NCBI GenBank assembly: GCA_012841225.1
Contig: DUVD01000059.1
Location: 1-39,805, forward strand
DNA length: 39,805 nt
Origin: Fibrobacter sp.
GTDB lineage: Bacteria > Fibrobacterota > Fibrobacteria > Fibrobacterales > Fibrobacteraceae
Direction of reading: 5' to 3'
In this document: positions 16,551 through 24,604 of the stretch, in pieces
Layout of the letters: each line of letters starts with the position of its first letter
Numbering within the stretch: position 1 is the first letter of the stretch
Notes under the pieces: generated by a model
Databases searched by the model: none
Seen by the model: only the letters and a program-made list of their open reading frames with translations
Told to the model about the DNA's origin: nothing
Made by a program: the position numbers and the translations under genes

Positions 16551-17962
16551 AATGACATCGCCTTTTGCACTTCTTCGCTATCATCAAAGTGATGTTTTTT
16601 TGTCCCTATTATTTGATAGGTTTCATGCCCTTTACCGGCTATGACTAACCAATCATTTTCACGCATGGAGGAACAAGCTATTGCAATAGCTTCTGCGCGA
16701 TTTTCCATAAGAAAAGCGTTCTCTTTTTTATCAATACCAGCCATAATGTCTTTGATTATTTCACTCGCTACTTCCGTTCTTGGATTATCAGAAGTGACCC
16801 AAACCACATCCGCATGCGTTGCAGCAATAGCGCCCATAAGGGGTCTTTTGGTTTTATCACGATCACCGCCACAACCAAAAAGAACGGCTAGCTGCCCTTT
16901 ACAAAGTTCACGTGCAGTGGTTAAAACGCGTTCTAGAGCATCGGGAGTATGTGCGTAATCGACTACAACATGCTTTTGATTTTCGTTATAAACTATTTCG
17001 AATCGGCCATGAACTCGAACTGTTTCTAAGGCTATGCGCATGGCGCTTTCTGGAAGACGAAGGGCAAGTGCAAAACCCAAAACAAGAAGCACATTATCAA
17101 TATTAAACTCGCCACACAAATTGGTGGTGAATGGTTCATCTGAAATAGTCGATACTTTAATCGACATGCCTTTTTCGGTATTGATTACTTCTTCTGTGGG
17201 ATAAATATCGGCGCCTTGTCTTTTTAATCTAGACACAGCCACTTTCTTGCCATTTAAGGAATTAAAAAGACTTTCTCCATATTGATCATCGATGTTAATC
17301 ACAGAAAAGCTGTCTTTAGCAAGGTAAGTAGTGAACAATTTCTTTTTTGCTTCAAAATAATTTGACATGGTTTCATGGTAATCCAAATGATCTTGAGTTA
17401 AATTGCTAAACAAAGCGGTTTGAAATAAAATGCCTGCTATTCGATCTTGATGAAGAGCGTGTGAAGAAACTTCCATCACTAAGTCACTGCAGTTCGCATC
17501 TACTGCTTTTTTTGCAAAAGCAAAAAGATCAAGTAACCCAGGAGTAGTTAAAGAAGAAGGTTCTATTTCATTTCCAATTTTATTATGAATGGTGCCGATC
17601 AATGCAGTTTTTCTGCCTCCTGCCGTCAACATAGCTTCCATTAAAAACACACTTGTTGTTTTGCCGTTAGTCCCTGTGACTGCATGCACTTTTATTTTGC
17701 TAAATGGATTTCCATAAAAATAACTTGCTGCTTTTAAGCGAGCTTCTTTAACGTTTTTCACCTGAATCCATTTAGAAGTCATTTCGGCGGGAGCATCTAT
17801 TTCGCTGACAATAGCGACAGCGCCTTTTAAAAAAGCTGTTTTAGCAAAAGACTCATTGTTTTCTACAGGGAAAGAAAAGAATAGATCGCCTGGCTTCACA
17901 CGGCGAGAATCATCGGACAAACCGCATATATTAAGATTACGGAGTAGTGCATCGGATAACAT
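16547..17962 (-). CDS. murE: UDP-MurNAc-tripeptide synthetase (meso-diaminopimelate-adding)
   Basis: MurE adds the third residue of the stem peptide. The P-loop GTNGKTT is at 97-103. Residues 392-395 read DNPR, the motif linked to meso-diaminopimelate specificity; lysine-adding enzymes have a different motif here. This supports the diderm, mDAP-type cell wall. The 471-residue length is slightly short for the family but all three domains are present. AAGGAG lies 10 nt before the ATG, and the gene begins one base after the ftsI stop. Confidence 0.97.
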   Translation of the reverse strand: MLSDALLRNLNICGLSDDSRRVKPGDLFFSFPVENNESFAKTAFLKGAVAIVSEIDAPAEMTSKWIQVKNVKEARLKAASYFYGNPFSKIKVHAVTGTNGKTTSVFLMEAMLTAGGRKTALIGTIHNKIGNEIEPSSLTTPGLLDLFAFAKKAVDANCSDLVMEVSSHALHQDRIAGILFQTALFSNLTQDHLDYHETMSNYFEAKKKLFTTYLAKDSFSVINIDDQYGESLFNSLNGKKVAVSRLKRQGADIYPTEEVINTEKGMSIKVSTISDEPFTTNLCGEFNIDNVLLVLGFALALRLPESAMRIALETVRVHGRFEIVYNENQKHVVVDYAHTPDALERVLTTARELCKGQLAVLFGCGGDRDKTKRPLMGAIAATHADVVWVTSDNPRTEVASEIIKDIMAGIDKKENAFLMENRAEAIAIACSSMRENDWLVIAGKGHETYQIIGTKKHHFDDSEEVQKAMSL

Positions 17963-17963
17963 A

Positions 17964-19838
17964 TTACACCTTCTCCTTTAATATTAATTTGCATGTTTGG
18001 CCTTTAGAAACTAATGATAAAGGCTCAGGAAACTGTTCAGTCACACGTCCTTTACCAGAATACTCTATAGGAATACGAACACTACTCATTGCTTCTAAAG
18101 CATCTTTTAATGGAAGGCCTCTTAAATCCGGCATTTTAGAATAGCCGAGTTCCCCTGCTTTCAAAATTAAACGTTCTTCTTTTTGATCGCTTATTTTTTG
18201 AGACATTACCACGGAACCGTCTCCCTCAAATCCTACTGGGCACCGTTTTTTTTCTGCAAGCTTTTGAGCATTGGCAACAGACATGCCTACAAAATCGATA
18301 TCGCAATTTTTGTTATTGGGCACTTGAACCAAGTTATAGGGGGTTGGAGAAAGACGCGGGTGAAAATAAATACGTTCCATGATATTTTTAAAAACAGGGC
18401 CCGCTGTTAAGCCACCAACCGTTTTTGTTTTTGGGTCATCTAAAAGAACCATGCAGACGTAGCGGACGTCTCTAGCTGGAGAAAATCCAATAAAAGAAGC
18501 TATTTGAGAGTTGTGATCATAGCGTTTTAACTCCTGACTATACTTTTCGGCGGTGCCTGTTTTACCGCCAAAATCGACGTTGGAAATTTTGGAAGACATC
18601 ACGCTTTTAGCCGTTCCATTTACGACTACTTGATAAAGCATTTCGCGTATGTGCGCCGCAGTTTTCTCGGAAACGACTCGGCGGATTTCGATTGGTTCGT
18701 TTTTTTCTAAAACCTTATTCTTTTCGCCTCTCCATTCTCTAATAATCATGGGTTGCATTAGCTTACCGCCGTTTGCAATAGCAGAAAAAGCCATGACCAT
18801 TTGAATAGGAGTTACTGTTAATTCATGACCAAAACCCATTGTCTTTAGAGTACGGCCACTCCAATTATGAGGTTCTTTTAAAAATCCAGATTCCTCTCCA
18901 ATTAAATCTTCAGAAGTCTTAGTTCCAAAACCAAAGTCGCGTACAAAACGGTAAAAGTTTTCAGATCCAATTGAATCGGCGATTTTTGCATAAATAATAT
19001 TAGAAGAATAAGTCATCGCCTCTGTCAAATCCATATCGCCATGATCTTTTGTGTCTCGAATAACGTCTCCATTCGATAAAACCCAACGTCCGTTTTCACC
19101 ACTTATTTTTCTTTTAGGGTCTACTGCATTTTCTTCTAAAGCCGCCGCCGCTGTAATCACTTTAAATGTGGACCCCGGTTCAAAAGACAGAGAGACTAGG
19201 TCATTTCTAAAAGCGCGTGAAGCAGATGTTTGCAACTTTTGATTAGGGTCAAAAGTCGGGTAACTCGCCATAGCGAGGATTTCTCCGGTAAATGGATTCA
19301 CTACAATAGCGCTAGCACTTGTGGCTTTATAGGTTTCAACGCCATCTTTTAACGACTTCTCGACAATTTCTTGCATATCACGGTCAATAGTCAAGACCAT
19401 GTTTTTTCCGGGAATCGCTTCTTCATAGTCTTTTTCTAAACCATGAATTACTTTTTGACGAGCGGTTTGAACGCTTAAAAGGTACCCACCATTACCACGA
19501 AGTTTTTCGTCGAATTCGCGCTCAAGTCCCATAGCGCCTCGTCCATTGTAACCTACTTTACCAATAAGCTGAGAGGCAATTTTACCTTGCAAAAAAATAC
19601 GACTATATTCTAAGTACTTGTTTTCTTTATCTTTGATGTTATCGGCAAAAACAACTCCTTCTCGGTCTAGAATCTGGCCTCTTTCTGCATACAAATTCAT
19701 TTGGCGAATGGCATATTCTTGCGCGTGCTCTTTATAAGTCTCTTGATTTAAAACTTGTATTTGAAAGGTGCGAGACACTAACACAAGCCAAAAGCAAGCA
19801 AAGAGTAAAGTCAACCAACCTAAACGATCTAAAAACAT
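17964..19838 (-). CDS. ftsI: Septal transpeptidase FtsI/PBP3 with two C-terminal PASTA domains
   Basis: FtsI cross-links septal peptidoglycan. The 624-residue protein has one N-terminal membrane helix (about 7-24) and the class B dimerisation domain beginning AERGQILDREG. The transpeptidase domain follows, with the active-site S223-T-F-K226, S278-S-N280 and K426-T-G428 motifs all intact. After it come two segments that fit PASTA domains (about 512-562 and 568-624). This extension is typical of Spo5D/Gram-positive type proteins and is absent from classic proteobacterial FtsI. The start shares one base with the ftsL stop (TAATG), behind a run of G. It is coupled to ftsL and murE. Confidence 0.96.
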   Translation of the reverse strand: MFLDRLGWLTLLFACFWLVLVSRTFQIQVLNQETYKEHAQEYAIRQMNLYAERGQILDREGVVFADNIKDKENKYLEYSRIFLQGKIASQLIGKVGYNGRGAMGLEREFDEKLRGNGGYLLSVQTARQKVIHGLEKDYEEAIPGKNMVLTIDRDMQEIVEKSLKDGVETYKATSASAIVVNPFTGEILAMASYPTFDPNQKLQTSASRAFRNDLVSLSFEPGSTFKVITAAAALEENAVDPKRKISGENGRWVLSNGDVIRDTKDHGDMDLTEAMTYSSNIIYAKIADSIGSENFYRFVRDFGFGTKTSEDLIGEESGFLKEPHNWSGRTLKTMGFGHELTVTPIQMVMAFSAIANGGKLMQPMIIREWRGEKNKVLEKNEPIEIRRVVSEKTAAHIREMLYQVVVNGTAKSVMSSKISNVDFGGKTGTAEKYSQELKRYDHNSQIASFIGFSPARDVRYVCMVLLDDPKTKTVGGLTAGPVFKNIMERIYFHPRLSPTPYNLVQVPNNKNCDIDFVGMSVANAQKLAEKKRCPVGFEGDGSVVMSQKISDQKEERLILKAGELGYSKMPDLRGLPLKDALEAMSSVRIPIEYSGKGRVTEQFPEPLSLVSKGQTCKLILKEKV

Positions 19839-20149
19839 TAGTTCCCCCCAACTGGCATCAATTTAATAGGAACAATGTTGTAATCTAAACCGCGAACAAC
19901 TGCAAAAGCAGAAAGCTGTTCTAAGGAAGAAAGCTTGTTGTTTAATAAACGTAGGTGAGAAATTTCTGTTTTTAACTCTATTATTTCATTAGAGAGTAAT
20001 ATTTCTTTTTCTGATAATTCGATGTAACGATTTTGAAACCAAATGGGAAGGACAAACAACATAAAAACAACGAACATAATCAAAACCACTAGTAAAATCA
20101 TTTTACCGTTTGACAGTTCTGTTAGTTTTGTTTTGAAGATGCTTGTCAT
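19838..20149 (-). CDS. ftsL: FtsL-like division protein
   Basis: This 103-residue protein has one membrane helix (about 17-36). A heptad-like region of Glu, Leu and Ile (about 42-80) reads as a coiled coil. That layout is what FtsL uses to pair with FtsB and activate FtsW-FtsI. FtsL sequences are poorly conserved, so the call rests on topology, size and position between rsmH and ftsI. Its ATG overlaps the rsmH TGA (ATGA). Confidence 0.85.
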   Translation of the reverse strand: MTSIFKTKLTELSNGKMILLVVLIMFVVFMLFVLPIWFQNRYIELSEKEILLSNEIIELKTEISHLRLLNNKLSSLEQLSAFAVVRGLDYNIVPIKLMPVGGN

Positions 20150-21084
20150 ATTTTTTTATACACCCTCAACTTTGCAGACCTTGCTCGCGGATTTTTGGCG
20201 ATTTCTGTTGCACTTGGTAGAATAGGCTTACGCACTTCTTTTTTTAATAAACGATGCTTACCGCCGCATTGACAAACCGGCAATTTTTCTGGGCAAATAC
20301 AATCTTTTTCAAAAGCACTCATTGTGTTTTTGACACAGCGATCTTCTACAGAATGATAAGAGATAACAACTAAGTACCCACCCGTCTTAAGGCAAGATAC
20401 AGCACCACGCAAGCTTTTTTCTATTTGTGAAAGTTCTTCGTTGACTTCCATACGAATTGCTTGATAGACCCTAGCGAGAATGCCATTGATGTCGCGACGT
20501 TTATCGGGAAAAACAGATTCCACCACACTCTTTATATCTCGGGGTAAAATATCTTCTGAGATCGTCGCTATTTTTTCTATAAGGCGAAATGCAAGTCTGT
20601 TAGAGCGCTCTAAATCGGCGTTTAGAGAAAAAACTTTAGAAAGGTCTTCCGCCGAAATTTGACGGAGCCATCCTTGGGCACTGGTGTCTTCACGCTGGTT
20701 CATCCGCAAGTCTAATGGCTGATCCCCAGTAAAAGTAAAACCCCTAGCAGAATCATCTACTTGATGGCTGCTAATGCCTAAATCATAAAGTATACCGTCT
20801 AGAAAACTCGCTTCTATTTCATTTTCCAATTCAGAAAAAGGTACTGGATGAAAAGTGATGAGAGCTTTGAATGCCGCCAACCTTTGCGATGCGTATTCAA
20901 TCGCCTCTGGGTCCCGGTCAAAGCAATGCAAACGCCCTTGAGGACCAAGACGCTCTGCAATAGCAAAAGAATGCCCACCGCCCCCTAAAGTGCAATCTGC
21001 ATAGACGCCCTCAGGGAAAATGGACAGGTATTTCAAGGATTCTTGAAGAAGGACGGGATCGTGGTAGCTTCTATTGTTTTTCAT
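20146..21084 (-). CDS. rsmH: 16S rRNA (cytosine-1402-N4) methyltransferase RsmH (MraW)
   Basis: RsmH methylates C1402 of 16S rRNA. The N-terminus YHDPVLLQESL and the SAM-binding CTLGGGGHSF (31-40) are family hallmarks. The GVLYDLG-like motif (GILYDLGISSHQVDD) and the C-terminal zinc-like cysteines of the late domain are also present. I place the start at the ATG 14 nt inside the mraZ 3' end, preceded by a G-rich site. This gives 312 residues, the usual length. Longer open starts inside mraZ would add about 29 unrelated residues. Confidence 0.96.
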   Translation of the reverse strand: MKNNRSYHDPVLLQESLKYLSIFPEGVYADCTLGGGGHSFAIAERLGPQGRLHCFDRDPEAIEYASQRLAAFKALITFHPVPFSELENEIEASFLDGILYDLGISSHQVDDSARGFTFTGDQPLDLRMNQREDTSAQGWLRQISAEDLSKVFSLNADLERSNRLAFRLIEKIATISEDILPRDIKSVVESVFPDKRRDINGILARVYQAIRMEVNEELSQIEKSLRGAVSCLKTGGYLVVISYHSVEDRCVKNTMSAFEKDCICPEKLPVCQCGGKHRLLKKEVRKPILPSATEIAKNPRARSAKLRVYKKI

Positions 21085-21553
21085 CGGGGTCCCCCATCCA
21101 AACGTCGCTAAAGAATCCAGCATCAAAAGTCTCATAGTCCTTAGCCTGGCTAAAGCCATACAAGGTTTCATAAGTGCTTGGATTCCATAATTTCAAAGAC
21201 TTTCCAACATGAGGAACAAACAATACTTCGCTCTCTAATTGAGCGTACTCCAAAAATTTTTTTGAAAGTAAAATACGGTTTTGTCCATCCAGCGCTGTAA
21301 AACTGGTGTGGCCTTGGATAGTGCTCCGAAGTGCTTCTGTTTGGCGTGTACGGGGACGCGCGTTTAATTCGGTCATAAACTTTTTGAATTCATTTAGCTC
21401 ATACAGAATAAGCGTTCGCTCAGGGCCGATAGAGACCACCAAACTTTCGCTTTCTTCTGGGCTCAACTGCCGACGAAATTCCCTAGGAAAGGAAGTCCTT
21501 CCCTTTTCGTCGATAGCCGTTTTGGCCTGGCCAATGAAGAAATCAAGATTCAT
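21071..21553 (-). CDS. mraZ: Transcriptional regulator MraZ
   Basis: MraZ is a ring-forming DNA-binding protein that represses its own dcw operon by binding 10-bp-spaced TGGG-type repeats. The 160-residue protein has two AbrB-like halves. The first has the family motif AIDEKGRTSFP near residue 13, and the second contains the matching ALDGQNRILLSKKF. It is the first gene of the operon. Upstream lies an array of GTGGN repeats overlapping a promoter, as expected for autoregulation. No Shine-Dalgarno sequence precedes the ATG. Confidence 0.95.
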   Translation of the reverse strand: MNLDFFIGQAKTAIDEKGRTSFPREFRRQLSPEESESLVVSIGPERTLILYELNEFKKFMTELNARPRTRQTEALRSTIQGHTSFTALDGQNRILLSKKFLEYAQLESEVLFVPHVGKSLKLWNPSTYETLYGFSQAKDYETFDAGFFSDVWMGDPDEKQ

Positions 21554-21562
21554 GAATTATAA

Positions 21563-21607
21563 CCCACTTGTTACCACAACATTACAAAATATACCACTTT
21601 TCCCCAC
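21563..21607 (-). promoter_or_regulatory. MraZ operator: GTGGN repeats with a 10-bp period
   Basis: On the minus strand GTGGG, GTGGT, a degenerate TTGTA, GTGGT and GTGGG follow each other exactly every 10 bp. On the plus strand the units start at 21563, 21573, 21583, 21593 and 21603. This is the known MraZ-box design of repeats one helical turn apart, here in five register positions with the middle one lost. It starts 10 bp before the mraZ ATG and covers the predicted promoter. Confidence 0.82.
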
Positions 21608-21616
21608 TTTCAGCAA
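21588..21616 (-). promoter_or_regulatory. Predicted promoter of the dcw operon
   Basis: Minus-strand TTGCTG (21616-21611) and TATATT (21593-21588) are 17 nt apart. Two of the MraZ repeats lie in the spacer or touch the -10 element, so bound MraZ would block polymerase. The expected 5' leader of mraZ is about 25-30 nt. Confidence 0.6.
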
Positions 21617-21785
21617 TAGAACCCTCCAAAAAGACTTGGTTTCATGCGATTATTCTTCTAAATCACTTTGAAATACTGCTCAAAAAAACACCCCTTTATG
21701 CTTTTATAGTACTTTTTAATTTTTATTAGAAACGATATTGAGAAGCCTTTGTAAATTTTGCTCTCAAAAGAAAAGAAGGAATTCT

Positions 21786-22895
21786 ATGAATGCAGAAAAA
21801 TTGGCTCAGCCACATTTATTAAAACAACCTATTTATGTTACTGGAAAGCCTATTGCCTATACAGCCCGTGAATTTGGATTAAATCCAAATGAAATCGACA
21901 AACTCGCTTCAAACGAAAACCCATTTGGACCAAGCCCTAAAGGATTAGCTGCTGCACAAGAGGCTTTAAAAGAAATCAACCTTTATCCCGATGGTGGTTG
22001 CTACGACTTGATTTCAAAAATCAGTGAGTTTCGAAATGTAAGACGAGAACAGATTGTTGTGGGAAACGGCTCTAATGAACTTTTAGATATGATTGCCCAA
22101 GTATTTTTAGGACCAGGTACCGAAGCGATTATGGGTAACCATGGTTTTGCTGTTTATAAACTAGCGACACTAGCAATGAACGCAACGCCTGTAGAAGTGG
22201 AAATGCCAGCTCCCGGTTTTAATTATAATCTAGATGCGATGAGAAACGCGGTAAATGAGAAGACTAGAATTATATTCTTAGCAAACCCAAACAACCCCAC
22301 AGGGACGGAACTAAAGGCTCAAGAAATTTTAGATTTTGCCGAGAGCCTACCCGAACACGTTATTTTGGTGATAGATGAAGCGTACACTGAATTCATTGAA
22401 GCCGATGCGCCTAATATGCTTCCTTTGATAGAAAAAGGGCGCCCCATCATCTGTTGCCGGACTTTCTCAAAAATATACGGACTTGCTGGTCTTCGAGTGG
22501 GTTATGCCATTTCGCGCCCAGACATCATTGGTTTAATTCACCGAGTACGCGAGCCATTTAATGTAAATAGTATTGCTCAAGTGGCAGCTAACGCAGCCAT
22601 AGAAGACCAGGGCTTTGTAGAAAAAGTGCGTGGAAACAACATTCAGGGATTAACACAATTAAAGAATGGATTTGAAGCGCTTGGTCTACCTTATATTCCG
22701 AGCCGTGCTAATTTTATTGTCGTCTTTGGTATTCAAGCGCCTTTAGAGGCCTTTGATTTTCTACAGCGCAAAGGAACAATCGTTCGCCCCCAACCACAAA
22801 TGGGACAAGCCCTCCGAGTCACTGTCGGCACTGCTGCGCAAAACGACCGTTTTTTAGCAAACCTGAAAGCATACCTCGAAACAAAGAAAGCCTAA
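21786..22895 (+). CDS. hisC: Histidinol-phosphate aminotransferase
   Basis: HisC is a PLP enzyme that transaminates imidazole acetol phosphate in histidine synthesis. The 369-residue protein has the NENPFGPSP substrate loop (43-51) and NPNNPTGT (167-173). The PLP lysine is K229 in TFSKIYGLAGLRVGY. All are typical of HisC. Related aminotransferases acting on aromatic amino acids or threonine phosphate share these motifs, and no other his genes are nearby, so substrate is likely but not certain. I choose the ATG with AGAAGGA 5 nt upstream. An open ATG 48 nt earlier has no such site. Confidence 0.88.
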   Translation: MNAEKLAQPHLLKQPIYVTGKPIAYTAREFGLNPNEIDKLASNENPFGPSPKGLAAAQEALKEINLYPDGGCYDLISKISEFRNVRREQIVVGNGSNELLDMIAQVFLGPGTEAIMGNHGFAVYKLATLAMNATPVEVEMPAPGFNYNLDAMRNAVNEKTRIIFLANPNNPTGTELKAQEILDFAESLPEHVILVIDEAYTEFIEADAPNMLPLIEKGRPIICCRTFSKIYGLAGLRVGYAISRPDIIGLIHRVREPFNVNSIAQVAANAAIEDQGFVEKVRGNNIQGLTQLKNGFEALGLPYIPSRANFIVVFGIQAPLEAFDFLQRKGTIVRPQPQMGQALRVTVGTAAQNDRFLANLKAYLETKKA

Positions 22896-22927
22896 GACAC
22901 CTCTTTTTTTATTCTATTCGATAAACA

Positions 22928-22962
22928 AAACCCCCAAAAGCATTGACTTTTGAGGGTTTCTT
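22928..22962. terminator. Terminator between hisC and the convergent membrane-protein pair
   Basis: The stem AAACCCCCAAAAG (22928-22940) / CTTTTGAGGGTTT (22947-22959) has one C-A mismatch and a 6-nt loop. T-rich tails follow on both strands (CTTT on plus, TGTTTAT on minus), so it can serve both converging units. Confidence 0.7.
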
Positions 22963-22987
22963 TGTAAAAGCATTTTTTAATTAAAGG

Positions 22988-23476
22988 TTAGTTTTCTTCC
23001 GATTCGAAATCTTCTTCGGAGAATCCGTGGTCCTCAACTGATTTTTCAACTCTGCCTAAAAGGGCATCTACATTGATATCTACAAGTGCCGAATTCTTTT
23101 TGTTGAAACTGGCGACTATGTAGTAATCTGAGTTCCAGGCCACTTTGCGAGTTAGGTAACCAGTCTCTTTGTCTGTTTTAGTGTCTGGGCTTAAAAGGAC
23201 TTTATTGACATCGCTTTGTTTTTCGATCAAAGCAAAATCCCTTGAGTTTTTTGCTCTTTGTGAAGCATCACAGGCGATTTTCCACAGTAAGCTATTTTTA
23301 AGCACCACAGTGTTAATAGCATCTACCATATAACTAGCGTCAGAATAGTTTTTTTGAGTACTTTTTTCATATGCTTCTTTAGCTTGCGAAACATAACTAC
23401 CCTTTTGCATAAACACAGTAATTAGTAAAACCACGCTCATCACGATAGATAAAATTGTAAAAGTCTTAAAGTTCAT
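22988..23476 (-). CDS. Single-pass membrane protein of unknown function (paralogue of the upstream gene)
   Basis: I do not recognise this 162-residue protein. It has one N-terminal hydrophobic helix (about 6-24) and then a soluble, probably periplasmic, domain. The last residues are very acidic (SEEDFESEEN). A GGAGG lies 5 nt before the ATG, 13 nt after the upstream gene, so the two form an operon. It resembles that upstream gene. Both have a helix, then a GSY/GY-x3-QA stretch, then a Ser/Thr-Tyr-rich helix, then an LLW or LVW block (LLWKIACDASQ against LVWELVFESLN). Short pseudopilin-like or sensor-like proteins can look similar, but I see no pilin cleavage motif. Confidence 0.75.
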   Translation of the reverse strand: MNFKTFTILSIVMSVVLLITVFMQKGSYVSQAKEAYEKSTQKNYSDASYMVDAINTVVLKNSLLWKIACDASQRAKNSRDFALIEKQSDVNKVLLSPDTKTDKETGYLTRKVAWNSDYYIVASFNKKNSALVDINVDALLGRVEKSVEDHGFSEEDFESEEN

Positions 23477-23489
23477 CGTATCCTCCGGC

Positions 23490-24008
23490 TTATTTTGCGT
23501 TAAAATTAAATGAGGCTGGTTGGTTTATTTTAAACTTCTCAGACAGGTTGACTGCTGCCAAAGCCGAGTAGTCTACCGATTTAAGATTCGTCCCCGCAAA
23601 TTCAAAAACCACGGCACAACCATCGCCGCAAGAGACAGTGCGACTATTGCTTTTGCCGTCCACTTTTATTTTCAATTCTTTTAAACCCCATTTTTCGAGT
23701 TTGGCTTTATTTTTGGGGTTTGCCAAATAAGACGCTTCTAAAGCAGCTACTCTTTTATCAAAAGAGGCAAGGCAACGATCTTTGTTATTGAGCGATTCAA
23801 AAACCAACTCCCAGACCAAGTTCCACTCATCAATAAAAAGACCTTGAGCATAAAGAGTTTTATTGATTTCTGCAGTATAGGCGCTTGTTGATTCGCGGAC
23901 AACGGTTTGCGCTTGTTCTTTATAGCCTTCTTTGAGAGATAGCATAACGACGATTAACGCAATTATAATCACTATATTGGCGATAAAAACGATTTTCATT
24001 TTATCCAT
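23490..24008 (-). CDS. Single-pass membrane protein of unknown function (first gene of a paralogous pair)
   Basis: I do not recognise this 172-residue protein. A hydrophobic helix (about 4-25) is followed by a helical then beta-like domain with two close cysteines in VSCGDGCAV. I choose the ATG at 24008, because the frame upstream opens only with TTG. AGGA lies 11 nt before, and TATAAT lies 4 nt before, which is unusual. The weak but ordered similarity to the next gene suggests an old duplication. The pair converges on hisC and diverges from the gene before superoxide dismutase. Nothing in the neighbourhood reveals its role. Confidence 0.75.
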   Translation of the reverse strand: MDKMKIVFIANIVIIIALIVVMLSLKEGYKEQAQTVVRESTSAYTAEINKTLYAQGLFIDEWNLVWELVFESLNNKDRCLASFDKRVAALEASYLANPKNKAKLEKWGLKELKIKVDGKSNSRTVSCGDGCAVVFEFAGTNLKSVDYSALAAVNLSEKFKINQPASFNFNAK

Positions 24009-24094
24009 TGCTATTATAATCCTGTTCAAAAAGTGAAACAATCTCTTTGCAATCTAAATCCTTATAAAGAAATAATCAAGTTTATTTAAGTAAA

Positions 24095-24586
24095 ATGTAT
24101 ATTTATACTCCTATGACAACTCAAGAAAAAGAACCATTGGCCCTATCTGCGATAGTCTTTGAAAACCTCAAAGAACTATTAAAAGCAAAAAACGCCGCTC
24201 ACGAATCGGTTTTGAAAATCCACTGGAAAAAAATGTGGCCTTTTAATATGATTTGGCCTCAAGTCGATTTTCTTAGAATTATTCGTATGATGGACGAAAT
24301 AGAAAAACACGCTCAAGAGCAAAAGGAATTTATCCTCAACTCTCAAAACCAAGCCACAGAAAAAGAAACACCCTTTTTAAAAGCGGTTCCTGATTATTTG
24401 GACGCTTTAATAGTCTCTTCGGAGGCATTAGCAGCTATTGCTCGCTTTAAACAAGACAAACTGGAGAAAAAAGAAAAAAGGTCTGTTTTTAAGTTCAATA
24501 AAATACTAAAATCTTATGAAGATGCACAAGATCAACTGGTTCGTAAAGGAGCTTTTGTTCAAGTGCATTGGATGGAACTAACATAA
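24095..24586 (+). CDS. Unknown soluble helical protein, upstream of superoxide dismutase
   Basis: I do not recognise this 163-residue protein. It has no signal peptide or membrane helix. It is strongly helical and rich in Lys and Glu, with a Trp/Met/Pro-rich patch (HWKKMWPFNMIWPQVDF, about 43-59). The true start may be the ATG at 24113, since a TATATT hexamer overlaps the codons between the two ATGs. It ends 18 nt before the dismutase ATG on the same strand, so the two are probably co-transcribed. That hints at a link to oxidative stress, which is only inference. Confidence 0.7.
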   Translation: MYIYTPMTTQEKEPLALSAIVFENLKELLKAKNAAHESVLKIHWKKMWPFNMIWPQVDFLRIIRMMDEIEKHAQEQKEFILNSQNQATEKETPFLKAVPDYLDALIVSSEALAAIARFKQDKLEKKEKRSVFKFNKILKSYEDAQDQLVRKGAFVQVHWMELT

Positions 24587-24604
24587 CACACAAGGAATCT
24601 ATTT

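Noticed and set aside
21085..21171. N-terminal extension of RsmH inside mraZ
   Set aside because: The extra residues do not look like the family, and the ATG at 21084 gives the normal N-terminus YHDPVLL and length.
21556..21561. TATAAT on the minus strand 2 nt before the mraZ ATG
   Set aside because: It would place transcription start inside or past the ATG, and no -35 element fits. The TTGCTG-17-TATATT pair upstream is a better promoter.
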